A stretch of DNA of 44,455 bases. Origin: Sphingomonas parva (ex Maeng et al. 2020) (GTDB lineage: Bacteria > Pseudomonadota > Alphaproteobacteria > Sphingomonadales > Sphingomonadaceae). Location of the stretch: NCBI RefSeq assembly GCF_004564275.1, contig NZ_SPDV01000039.1, forward strand, positions 1 through 44,455, in the 5' to 3' direction. The notes below the pieces were generated by a model. That model made no database searches. It had not been told where the DNA came from and was given only the letters and a program-made list of their open reading frames with translations. Below, piece by piece: positions 1 to 7,177 of this stretch. The translations under genes were made by a program, and so were the position numbers. Position 1 is the stretch's first letter; the number at the start of each line of letters is the position of its first letter.

Positions 1-2
1 CG

Positions 3-176
3 CGGCTTCGTACCGGGCTCAGGCGCGAAAGGCTTAGTTCGAAGGCTTTCCTGCTCAGCGAGCTGATTGAGCAACTCTTTGGAGCTCCGGATAACAGTCC
101 GGGAAGCAATGACCGCCTCCTTGTCAGCAGCGCACTGTCGATGTTGCAACCCGAGCCGCCGGCGCAAGACCGATAA
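3..176 (+). CDS. C-terminal end of an unknown protein (5' truncated by the window)
   Basis: An open frame enters from the left edge and ends at a TAA at 174-176, giving about 57 residues. The visible part contains a leucine-rich helix-like stretch (AFLLSELIEQLFG) and a proline-rich tail (PEPPAQDR). I do not recognise a family and only the C-terminus is visible. Codon use is less strongly GC3-biased than in the cys or flagellar genes, so this may be accessory DNA or chance open frame. Confidence 0.3.
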   Translation, partial: RLRTGLRRERLSSKAFLLSELIEQLFGAPDNSPGSNDRLLVSSALSMLQPEPPAQDR

Positions 177-241
177 TTGATCACCCAAATGGTCCACCAT
201 AATCGATTCAAGACAATGGGGGACCCTTTTTATCATTCGCC

Positions 242-457
242 CTACGCACTGTCATCGGGCTGGAGACGCCGGAGATGGTGTCGGTGCAAGAGCAGCGAGT
301 CCTCAAAGTTCACCAGAACCTGCTCTGACAGGGTAGTGTCGGCGCCAACCGACGCGAGATGCGCGATCAGCTCATGCTGGCGAGCAATATGCTTTAAGCC
401 AAGCGTGATATGCCGGCGCACCCGGGCGACCTCATCATCATACATGGCGTCCGCCAT
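242..457 (-). CDS. Small hypothetical protein, 71 aa
   Basis: This small acidic/helical protein starts MADAMYDDEVARVRRHI. It contains the pattern HIARQHELIAHL...GADTTLSEQVL..FEDSLLLHRHHL. I recall that pattern (ARQxELIxxL..G.DT..AE.LL..FE.SL.LH..HL) from short conserved hypothetical proteins of alphaproteobacteria, with no known function. An open frame extends further upstream, but the family-like part begins here; a second ATG at 445 is possible. The start overlaps the end of the minus-strand gene at 438-626 by 20 bases, which suggests translational coupling of a two-gene unit. The plus-strand open frame through the same DNA looks like a shadow, since its translation is low-complexity and arginine-rich. 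Confidence 0.5.
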   Translation of the reverse strand: MADAMYDDEVARVRRHITLGLKHIARQHELIAHLASVGADTTLSEQVLVNFEDSLLLHRHHLRRLQPDDSA

Positions 458-626
458 CCCGATTGCGAGGACTGTTGCGGACGCCGTCAAGCGGAAGCAA
501 GCGTTCCGTTTCCAAGAGGAGTTTGCGCGAGCGGTGCAAGGCTTCCTCAGAAGCCGAAAGGCGCTGTTGCAGACTGCTGATGGGCGTGCTGGCCCGCGTG
601 ACGGACTGAGCATTGGAAGAGGCCAT
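438..626 (-). CDS. Small hypothetical protein, 62 aa
   Basis: This is a 62-residue helical protein beginning MASSNAQSVTRAS. Its central heptad-like segment (SSLQQRLSASEEALHRSRKLLLETERLL) is probably an amphipathic helix. The ATG at 626 has a good Shine-Dalgarno (GGGAG about 9 bases upstream), which is why I prefer it to the longer in-frame extension. It overlaps the following gene at 242-457, so the two are probably co-expressed. I know no function. A product this small in a gene-poor region could also be chance, but the SD and the coupling argue for a real gene. Confidence 0.45.
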   Translation of the reverse strand: MASSNAQSVTRASTPISSLQQRLSASEEALHRSRKLLLETERLLPLDGVRNSPRNRDGGRHV

Positions 627-1443
627 AAAGGTGCTCCCACGTTGCAAGCGGGAGCACGAAGAATGTCTCTCAGGCAGGCGCTCGCTCACGAGTGAATTGC
701 GCCCGATCTCTGGACTCTATCAGATGGGGGCTTGCCGCGCCAATGCAAAGGCAGCTGTCCATCCCCTTCGGCCGCTTATCGCCGAACCTGGGGCGCCACA
801 GAGCGGACTGTCGCCTATCGGTCCCTCGAGCTCCAGAACGGACGATCCCCTCACGGCCACTCTCAGCCGCCCACTGGCGAGCCGATCTCGCTTGACGAGG
901 ACTGCGTGTTCATGTTATGTTCCGCTCACGGTTAGCGGCTTTGTAGCCGCGCTTATGGTCGTCCGGCCGGCCGTGGGTATGCGTCCTGCTCTTTGACGTC
1001 GTGAACGGACACACGTCGCGCCAGGCTCGGGGGTGACGACGGGCCGTGCAGCTGCACGCGAGGGGCTAGTCTTCTGCCACGCGGTGCGCTGCAGCAGGTG
1101 TCAGTGAGCGTGCTGCACCGCAGCACGCTGACCGTAAACAACGGTCGATTTACGGCGTGCAGCGCAGCATTCTAGGGTAAGTCGTGCGGTACGCTCGAGG
1201 CGCTTTTGATGCGGAGCAACACGCTGTTCCAGTCGCCTGCGCGGGCACAGCCACTGCGCCGGTGCCGCGGCACGGCGGCTACGTGCGGGTCTGTCGCGAG
1301 CCTGTGGTGGCTCAATGCGCGATCCGACCGGCGACGCCGCTCATGCGCCGGGATTAGCAGACCTCTTCGGCGCAGGCGGGCACCGCACCGTTTTCCCGTA
1401 AGAACCCCTGTTCTTGACAGGAAATGCGTGGCCGCACCCCGCG
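627..1443. other. Gene-poor stretch with no convincing CDS
   Basis: About 800 bases hold only short open frames on both strands, without credible starts, domains or the strong third-position GC bias of the rest of the window. No tRNA or rRNA was recognised. The only structure I see is the set of inverted repeats around 1107-1155 and a short palindrome at 1407-1421 (CCTGT...ACAGG) just beyond the 3' end of the Lrp-type gene. It may be decayed accessory DNA. Confidence 0.5.
1107..1155. repeat. Nested and competing inverted repeats
   Basis: A perfect 9-bp stem AGCGTGCTG / CAGCACGCT (1107-1115 with 1121-1129, loop CACCG) is followed directly by two mutually exclusive hairpins. One pairs GACCGT (1130-1135) with ACGGTC (1141-1146). 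The other pairs CCGTAAA (1132-1138) with TTTACGG (1149-1155). The arrangement could be a mobile-element end, an RNA switch or a relic. No gene starts directly downstream on the plus strand. Confidence 0.4.
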
Positions 1444-1917
1444 TCAGCGCCCGCCCGTCGCCGCCTCCCCGACCGGATAGGCCGTCGTGTACTTGACCCG
1501 CTCCATCGCGAAGCGGCTGGTCACGTTCTTCAGCGGGAGCAGGGCGACCAGCCGGCGGTAGAAGCCGTCATATTCGGCCATGTTGGCCACGGCGATGCGC
1601 AGCAGATAGTCGACGTCGCCGGCCATGCGGTAGACCTCCATCACCTCCGGCATCGCCTCGACCTCGCGGGCGAAGCGCTCGAGCCATTCCGCGCTATGGT
1701 CGCCGGTCTCGATCTCGACGAACACCGACAGGCCGAGCCCGATCGCGTCCGGATCGACCAGCGCCACCCGCCGGCGGATCACCCCGGTCTCCTCCATCCG
1801 CTGGATCCGCCGCCAGCACGGCGTCTGCGAGAGGTTCACCCGGCTCGCCACCTCGGCGACGGGGAGCGACGAATCCTCCTGGAGGATGGCGAGGATCTTG
1901 CGGTCGGTGGCGTCCAT
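1444..1917 (-). CDS. Lrp/AsnC family transcriptional regulator
   Basis: The 157-residue protein has the standard Lrp/AsnC architecture. An N-terminal winged HTH (MDATDRKILAILQEDSS..., then VAEVASRVNLSQTPCWRRIQRMEETGVI) is followed by a RAM effector domain (FVEIETGDHS...VEAMPEVMEVYRMAGDVDYLLRI). The start at 1917 was chosen because MDATDRKIL is the usual Lrp N-terminus and a GGAG lies just upstream; a longer in-frame extension looks non-coding. It is divergent from cysH across about 260 bases. That suggests, but does not prove, control of the sulfur operon, perhaps sensing an amino acid such as cysteine or methionine. The effector is unknown. Confidence 0.9.
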   Translation of the reverse strand: MDATDRKILAILQEDSSLPVAEVASRVNLSQTPCWRRIQRMEETGVIRRRVALVDPDAIGLGLSVFVEIETGDHSAEWLERFAREVEAMPEVMEVYRMAGDVDYLLRIAVANMAEYDGFYRRLVALLPLKNVTSRFAMERVKYTTAYPVGEAATGGR

Positions 1918-2090
1918 GCGGGCTCCGGGCTGGTGGGGCAGCGAGCGAATCCTTCTCCTCGCTTGCGGCACGTTTGAGCATAATCTTCTACGCCGGCAAG
2001 AGAGTGCGCAAGATGCATGTTATCTCCTCCGGACGCGTTGATCCCCTCTGAAGAGCCGCATATCTGGGCGCTTCCAGAACGACCTAGTGC

Positions 2091-2128
2091 GCGTCGGCCG
2101 CGAGGGGCGAGCTCCTCGCGGTCGGCGT
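2091..2128 (+). promoter_or_regulatory. Stable hairpin in the cysH leader (possible attenuator)
   Basis: The left arm GTCGGCCGCGAGG (2093-2105) pairs with the right arm CCTCGCGGTCGGC (2114-2126) through 13 pairs including two G-U wobbles, and one or two more pairs extend it. A short T-run (GTCGTTTT, then GATTTTTCTC) follows, and cysH starts 49 bases downstream. This is the shape of an intrinsic terminator placed in a leader. I did not recognise a known riboswitch class. Confidence 0.4.
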
Positions 2129-2176
2129 CGTTTTGGAAGATTTTTCTCTTTGGTACCCCGCACGGGGCCCAGGTGC

Positions 2177-2980
2177 ATGATGGTGGAAGCAGAAGGGCCG
2201 TTCGACGCCCGCAGCGAAATTCCCGACGCGATCGATCCGGTGGCCGCGGACCTGCCCGCCGCCGGTCTCGCCGCCCTGATCCACGGCGCCACCATTGCCG
2301 AGCGGCTTCGCGCCGCGGCGCAGGCGATCGACGGCCGGCTGGTCTTCACCACCAGCTTCGGGCTCGAGGACCAATTGATTGCCCACCACATCCTCACCGA
2401 GAAGCTGCCGATCGAAATCGTCACCCTCGACACCGGCCGCCTGTTTCCCTCGACCTACACGCTCTGGCAGGAGACCGAGGAGCGCTACGGCGTCCGCATC
2501 CGCTCCTACCATCCCGATGCCGAAGCGGTCGCCGCGATGGTCGCCGACGCCGGGATCAACGGCTTCTATCACTCGAAGGACGCGCGGATCGCCTGCTGCA
2601 CCGTCCGCAAGGTCGCGCCGCTCGGCCGCGCGCTGGCCGGCGCCGCCGCCTGGGTCACCGGCCTTCGCGCCGACCAGTCCGGCCAGCGCGCGGCGGTGGC
2701 GCTCGCCGCCTGGGATGCCGAGCGCGCGCTGGTCAAGCTCGCCCCGCTCCACGACTGGACGCGCGACCGCGTCGCCGCCGAGGTCGAGGCGCTCGGCGTT
2801 CCAGTCAACCCGCTCCACGCCAGGGGCTTCCTGTCGATCGGCTGCGAGCCCTGCACCCGCGCCCTCCGGCCGGGCGAGCCCGAGCGCGCCGGCCGCTGGT
2901 GGTGGGAGAGCGATGAGGCGAAGGAATGCGGCCTCCACGTCGGCGCCGACGGCCGCCTGGTGCGGAGCAAGGCGGCATGA
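2177..2980 (+). CDS. cysH: Assimilatory APS (adenylylsulfate) reductase CysH
   Basis: CysH reduces adenylylsulfate to sulfite with thioredoxin or glutaredoxin electrons in the cytoplasm. The 267-residue protein shows the PAPS-reductase fold motifs FTTSFGLEDQ and TLDTGRLFP. It also has the cysteines CC at 140-141 and C223/C226 (GCEPCTR), which ligate the [4Fe-4S] cluster in APS-specific enzymes, plus the catalytic cysteine C251 in ECGLH near the C-terminus. PAPS-specific enzymes lack the cluster cysteines, so APS is the likely substrate. The start is one of two adjacent ATGs (2177, 2180); the in-frame upstream extension reads like leader sequence. Its TGA overlaps the cysG ATG by four bases. 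Confidence 0.93.
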   Translation: MMVEAEGPFDARSEIPDAIDPVAADLPAAGLAALIHGATIAERLRAAAQAIDGRLVFTTSFGLEDQLIAHHILTEKLPIEIVTLDTGRLFPSTYTLWQETEERYGVRIRSYHPDAEAVAAMVADAGINGFYHSKDARIACCTVRKVAPLGRALAGAAAWVTGLRADQSGQRAAVALAAWDAERALVKLAPLHDWTRDRVAAEVEALGVPVNPLHARGFLSIGCEPCTRALRPGEPERAGRWWWESDEAKECGLHVGADGRLVRSKAA

Positions 2981-4365
2981 GCGTCCAGACCCTCAGCCCG
3001 GCCGAGACTCCGGCGCGGATCGCACCGCTCCCGAACCTGCCGCTGTTCCACAAGCTGGCGGGCCGCAAGGCGGTGGTCGTCGGCGCGTCGGACGGCGCCG
3101 CCTGGAAGGCCGAATTGCTCGAGGCCGCCGGCGCCGAGGTCGTCCGCCTCGTCTCCGGCTGGCAGCCCGCCGACCTTGAAGGGGCCGCGCTCGCCGTCGC
3201 CGCTCTGGCCGATCGCGGCGAGGCGCTGCGCTTCGTCGCCGCCGCCCGCGCGGCCGGCGCCCCGGTCAACATCATCGACCAGACCGATCTGTGCGACGTC
3301 CAGTTCGGCACGATCGTCAACCGCGCGCCGGTGGTCCTCGCCATCTCGACCGACGGGGCCGCGCCGATGCTCGGCCAGTCGATCCGGGCGCGGATCGAGG
3401 GCGTGCTGCCGCTCGGCCTCTCGGCCTGGGCGAGCGCGGCGCAAGGCTGGCGCGCCCGGCTCAAGCAGCACCTTCCGGACTTCGGGGCGCGCCGCGGCTT
3501 CTGGAAGCGCTTCACCGAGGCCGCCTGGGCGAATGTCGATCGCGCGCCCGCCGAGGCGGACTTCGCCGCGCTGCTCGCCGCGACCCCGGCCGAGCGCCAG
3601 GGCAGCGTCACCCTGGTCGGCGCCGGTCCGGGCGATCCGGAGCTGCTCACCCTCAAGGCCGTCCGCGCGCTGCAGAACGCCACCGTCATCCTCTACGACG
3701 CCCTGGTCGGGCCCGACGTGCTCGAGCTCGCCCGCCGCGAAGCGAAGCGCGTGGCGGTCGGCAAGACCGGCCACGGCCCCTCCTGCAGCCAGGCCGAGAT
3801 CAACGCGATGATCGTCGAGCTCGCTTTGGCGGGGGAGACGGTGGTGCGGCTGAAGGGCGGCGATCCCCTGATCTTCGGGCGCGCCACCGAAGAGATCGAC
3901 GCTTGCAAGGCCGCGGGCGTCCCGGTCTCGATCGTGCCCGGCATCTCGGCCGCCCAGGGCATGGCCGCCTCGCTCGGCCTCTCGCTGACCGAACGCCGGC
4001 GCAGCCGCCGCATCCAGTTCGTCACCGGCCACGGCGCCGACGGCAGGCTCCCGTCCGACATCGACTGGGGCGCGATGGCCGACCGCAAGGCGACGACCAT
4101 CCTCTACATGCCGAGGAAGACGCTCGGCGAGTTCGCCCGCAAGGCGCTGGCCAAGGGCCTCGACCCGGCGACGCCCGCCGTCGCAATGGCCAATGCGACG
4201 CGTCCCGACGAGGCGCGGGTCGCCGGCACGATCGCCGACATCGACGCGCGCGCCCAGGCCCTGCCCGCCGGCGCGCCGGTCGCCATCCTGATCGGCTGGG
4301 TCGCCCGCGACCTCGCCGGCGCCTCCGCCGACCTCATCCCATTCCCGAAGGCCCTCGCGTCATGA
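2977..4365 (+). CDS. cysG: Siroheme synthase CysG (multifunctional)
   Basis: The 462-residue fusion makes siroheme for the sulfite reductase. Residues about 20-200 form the precorrin-2 dehydrogenase/ferrochelatase part ([17 protein letters not shown]...; [28 protein letters not shown]). Residues about 210-455 form the uroporphyrinogen-III C-methyltransferase, with [35 protein letters not shown] and [11 protein letters not shown]. In the first domain the expected Rossmann GxGxxA reads G36-A-S-D-G-A, with serine in place of the second glycine. The residue after the catalytic-type aspartate D101 is Gln rather than Asp. So the NAD+-dependent step may be altered. It overlaps cysH and cysD by four bases each. 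Confidence 0.9.
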   Translation: MSVQTLSPAETPARIAPLPNLPLFHKLAGRKAVVVGASDGAAWKAELLEAAGAEVVRLVSGWQPADLEGAALAVAALADRGEALRFVAAARAAGAPVNIIDQTDLCDVQFGTIVNRAPVVLAISTDGAAPMLGQSIRARIEGVLPLGLSAWASAAQGWRARLKQHLPDFGARRGFWKRFTEAAWANVDRAPAEADFAALLAATPAERQGSVTLVGAGPGDPELLTLKAVRALQNATVILYDALVGPDVLELARREAKRVAVGKTGHGPSCSQAEINAMIVELALAGETVVRLKGGDPLIFGRATEEIDACKAAGVPVSIVPGISAAQGMAASLGLSLTERRRSRRIQFVTGHGADGRLPSDIDWGAMADRKATTILYMPRKTLGEFARKALAKGLDPATPAVAMANATRPDEARVAGTIADIDARAQALPAGAPVAILIGWVARDLAGASADLIPFPKALAS

Positions 4366-5288
4366 ATGCCCATTCGTCCCTCGGCACCCGCGCCCTGACC
4401 CACCTCGAGCAGCTCGAGGCGGAGAGCATCGAGATCATGCGCGAGGTGGTCGCCGAGACCGAGCGGCCGGTGATGCTCTATTCGGTCGGCAAGGACAGCG
4501 CGGTGATGCTCCACCTCGCCCGCAAGGCCTTCTTCCCGGCGCCGCCGCCTTTCCCTTTGCTCCATGTCGATACGACCTGGAAGTTCCGGGACATGTACGC
4601 CTTGCGCGACCGGGTCGCGAAGGAAAGCGGCATGGAGCTGCTCGTCTACCGCAACCCCGAGGCCGAGCGGCAGGGGATCAACCCGTTCGACCACGGCGCC
4701 CTCCATACCGACATGTGGAAGACCGAGGGGCTGAAGCAGGCGCTCGATCTCTATGGTTTCGACGCGGCCTTCGGCGGCGCCCGCCGCGACGAGGAGAAGA
4801 GCCGGGCCAAGGAGCGGATCTTCTCCTTCCGATCGGCCGCGCACCGATGGGATCCGAAGAACCAGCGGCCGGAGCTCTGGAGCCTGTACAACGCCCGCAA
4901 GGGGCCGAAGGAGACGATCCGCGTCTTCCCTCTGTCGAACTGGACCGAACTCGACATCTGGCAATACATCTATGCCGAGGACATTCCGATCGTCCCGCTC
5001 TACCTCGCCGCGCCGCGCCCCACCGTGGAGCGCGACGGCCTCATCCTGATGGTCGACGACGATCGCTTCCCGCTGCGGGAGGGGGAGGTGCCGGTCCAGC
5101 GCTCGGTCCGCTTCCGCACGCTCGGCTGCTACCCGCTGACCGGCGCCGTCGAGAGCGAGGCCTCGACCCTCGCCGAGGTCATCCAGGAGATGCTCGTCGC
5201 CACCACCTCCGAGCGTCAGGGCCGCGCCATCGACAAGGACGGCGGCGGCGCGAGCATGGAGCGCAAGAAGCAGGAAGGGTATTTCTGA
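4362..5288 (+). CDS. cysD: Sulfate adenylyltransferase subunit 2 (CysD)
   Basis: CysD is the catalytic subunit of ATP sulfurylase and forms APS from sulfate and ATP together with the GTPase CysN. The 308-residue product carries the PP-loop [17 protein letters not shown], the segments [14 protein letters not shown] and [21 protein letters not shown], and the usual C-terminal end with ERKKQEGYF, all typical and of normal length. Its ATG overlaps the cysG stop (ATGA). Although CysD and CysN normally work as a 1:1 complex, here 190 bases containing palindromic repeats separate the two genes. Confidence 0.96.
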   Translation: MNAHSSLGTRALTHLEQLEAESIEIMREVVAETERPVMLYSVGKDSAVMLHLARKAFFPAPPPFPLLHVDTTWKFRDMYALRDRVAKESGMELLVYRNPEAERQGINPFDHGALHTDMWKTEGLKQALDLYGFDAAFGGARRDEEKSRAKERIFSFRSAAHRWDPKNQRPELWSLYNARKGPKETIRVFPLSNWTELDIWQYIYAEDIPIVPLYLAAPRPTVERDGLILMVDDDRFPLREGEVPVQRSVRFRTLGCYPLTGAVESEASTLAEVIQEMLVATTSERQGRAIDKDGGGASMERKKQEGYF

Positions 5289-5311
5289 CATGATTGCGAG
5301 CAAGCATCTCA

Positions 5312-5331
5312 TCCCGGCGAAGGCCGGGATC
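5312..5331. repeat. Short palindromic intergenic repeat
   Basis: A perfect 8-bp stem, ATCCCGGC / GCCGGGAT with a GAAG loop, lies just after cysD. The sequence type (CATCCCGGCGAAGGCCGGGATC) is one I know as a widespread intergenic palindrome in sphingomonad and caulobacter genomes. It is preceded by a short in-frame ATG, but nothing suggests a real peptide. Confidence 0.6.
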
Positions 5332-5360
5332 TCGGCGACCAAGGGCGCAGGCCTGCAATC

Positions 5361-5472
5361 CTCCCCGGAACGGGGAGGGGGACCGCGCGTAGCGCGGTGG
5401 AGGGGGCCCAGTGCCACGCTCCGAACCCCCTCCACCAGCCTGCGGCTGGTCCCCCTCCCCGCAAGCGGGGAG
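5361..5472. repeat. Large composite inverted repeat between cysD and cysN
   Basis: Two arms of about 46 bases face each other. Each contains its own GC-rich minor hairpin (CGCGCGTAGCGCG on the left, CAGCCTGCGGCTG on the right). The flanking pattern GGGGAGGGGGACC...GGTGGAGGGGG on the left is matched by its complement on the right. The outermost tips, CTCCCCGGAACGGGGAG and CCCCGCAAGCGGGGAG, are hairpins too. The form resembles REP or MITE-like intergenic elements of sphingomonads. It encodes no protein and ends seven bases before the cysN ATG. Confidence 0.75.
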
Positions 5473-5473
5473 G
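5467..5473 (+). promoter_or_regulatory. Shine-Dalgarno of cysN, embedded in the repeat
   Basis: GGGGAGG lies six bases before the cysN ATG at 5479. It is formed by the right tip of the composite inverted repeat, and the same bases pair in the tip hairpin CCCCGC/GCGGGG, so folding could mask the ribosome binding site. Confidence 0.55.
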
Positions 5474-5478
5474 AATAA

Positions 5479-7143
5479 ATGGCCACCGCCCTTCGAGACC
5501 TCACCGCCGCCGACGTCGCCCGCGCCGAGATCGAGGCCTATCTCGACGCCACCGCGCGCAAGTCGCTGCTGCGCTTCATCACCTGCGGCTCGGTCGACGA
5601 CGGCAAGTCGACGCTGATCGGCCGATTGCTCTACGATTCGAAGATGCTGTTCGAGGACCAGCTCGCCGCCCTCGCCAGCGACAGCAAGCGCTCGGGCACG
5701 CAGGGCGAGGCGCTCGATCTCGCTTTGCTCGTCGACGGCCTCGCCGCCGAGCGCGAACAGGGCATCACCATCGACGTCGCCTACCGCTTCTTCACCACCG
5801 ACAAGCGCAAGTTCATCGTCGCCGACACGCCCGGCCACGAGCAATATACCCGTAACATGGTGACCGGCGCCTCGACCGCCGATCTCGCCGTGATCCTGAT
5901 CGATGCGCGCAAGGGCGTGCTGACCCAGACGCGGCGCCACTCCTTCCTCGTCCACCTGCTCGGCATCCGAAGGGTCGTGCTGGCGGTGAACAAGATGGAC
6001 CTGGTCGGCTTCGACCAGGCCCGGTTCGACGCCATCGTCGCCGATTATGCCGCTTTCGCCCGCGAGGTCGGGATCGAGGGCTTCACCGCCATCCCGGTCT
6101 CGGGCCTCACCGGCGACAACGTCACCGGCCGATCGGCCGCCATGCCCTGGTACGACGGGCCGGCGCTGCTCGAGCACCTCGAGAGCGTGCCGGTCGCCGC
6201 CGCGTCGCATGGCGACGAGCCGTTCCGAATGGCGGTGCAATGGGTGAACCGGCCGAACCAGAACTTCCGCGGCTATGCCGGCCGCATCGCCTCCGGGCGG
6301 GTGCGGGTCGGCGACGCCGTCAGCGTGCTGCCCGCCAGCCGCAGCTCGACGATCGCGCGGATCGTCACCTTCGACGGCGATCTCGACGAGGCGATCGCCG
6401 GCCAGTCGGTCACTTTGGTGCTCGCCGACGAGGTCGATTGCTCGCGCGGCGACATCCTCGCCTCGGCCCCGGCCGAGCCGGTCTCGAAGCTCCAGGCGAC
6501 GCTCGTCTGGATGTCGGACGAGGCGATGGTGCCGCATCGCTCCTACTGGCTGAAGATCGGCGCGCAGACGCTCTCCGCCTCGATCGGCGGCATGGGGCCG
6601 ATCGTCGACGTCAACACGATGGAGCAGCGGCGCGGGCTCACCCTGGCGCTGAACGACATCGGCCAGGTCGACATCGATCTCGACCGGCGCATCCCCGGCG
6701 TCCGCTACGCCGACAACCGGCGGCTCGGCGGGTTCATCCTGATCGACAAGGTCACCCACGCGACGGTCGCGGCCGGGCTCGTCCAGGACTTTCCGAAGAG
6801 CGTCCTCAGGGCCGGCGGCGGCGACGAGGACAAGGGCTCGATCCTCTGGATCGCAGGCCCCGGACGGGCCGAGCACGCCCGCCGCGCCGCCGATCGCCTC
6901 GCCGCGCTCGGCCGGCCGGCTTTCGTCCTCGACGCGGCGGCGCTCGCCGATCTGGTCAGCGACCTCGGCGGGGACGCGCGCGCCGAGGCGGTCCGCCGCG
7001 GCCGCGAGGTGGCGAAATTGATGGCGAGGGCGGGGGTGCAGGTTCTCGTCACGCTCGAGGCTTCGGCCGAGGAGGCGCACCCGGGCCGCCGCATCGAGGC
7101 CGGCGCCGGCGAACAGGAAGGGGCGGACGAATGGGTGATCTGA
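5479..7143 (+). CDS. cysN: Sulfate adenylyltransferase subunit 1 (CysN) with a degenerate CysC-like tail
   Basis: CysN is the GTPase subunit of ATP sulfurylase. G-domain motifs are intact: CGSVDDGKSTLIGRLLYDS (P-loop, about 36-54), DTPGHEQYTRNM and NKMD. EF-Tu-like beta-barrel domains follow to about residue 445. The last roughly 100 residues (452-554) align with APS kinase (CysC), keeping landmarks such as SILWIAGPG, LAALGRPAFVLD and RRGREVAKLMARAGVQVLV. However, the kinase P-loop (normally GLSGxGKST) reads GPGRAEHAR and the DGD motif reads DAA, and the C-terminal half of CysC is gone. The APS kinase activity must be lost. This fits a pathway with an APS-type CysH. Confidence 0.93.
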   Translation: MATALRDLTAADVARAEIEAYLDATARKSLLRFITCGSVDDGKSTLIGRLLYDSKMLFEDQLAALASDSKRSGTQGEALDLALLVDGLAAEREQGITIDVAYRFFTTDKRKFIVADTPGHEQYTRNMVTGASTADLAVILIDARKGVLTQTRRHSFLVHLLGIRRVVLAVNKMDLVGFDQARFDAIVADYAAFAREVGIEGFTAIPVSGLTGDNVTGRSAAMPWYDGPALLEHLESVPVAAASHGDEPFRMAVQWVNRPNQNFRGYAGRIASGRVRVGDAVSVLPASRSSTIARIVTFDGDLDEAIAGQSVTLVLADEVDCSRGDILASAPAEPVSKLQATLVWMSDEAMVPHRSYWLKIGAQTLSASIGGMGPIVDVNTMEQRRGLTLALNDIGQVDIDLDRRIPGVRYADNRRLGGFILIDKVTHATVAAGLVQDFPKSVLRAGGGDEDKGSILWIAGPGRAEHARRAADRLAALGRPAFVLDAAALADLVSDLGGDARAEAVRRGREVAKLMARAGVQVLVTLEASAEEAHPGRRIEAGAGEQEGADEWVI

Positions 7144-7177
7144 CCCGCCGCCGCGAGCAACAGGGATCGAATTCGCG

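Noticed and set aside
177-695. Long plus-strand open frame over the two small minus-strand genes
   Set aside because: Its translation is arginine/serine-rich without motifs and has no SD, while the minus-strand frames show family-like patterns and a good start.
3291-4361. Long upstream extension of the cysD reading frame across cysG
   Set aside because: The sequence there is a low-complexity Arg/Ala/Pro shadow of cysG in another frame; the cysD ATG overlapping the cysG stop is the natural start.
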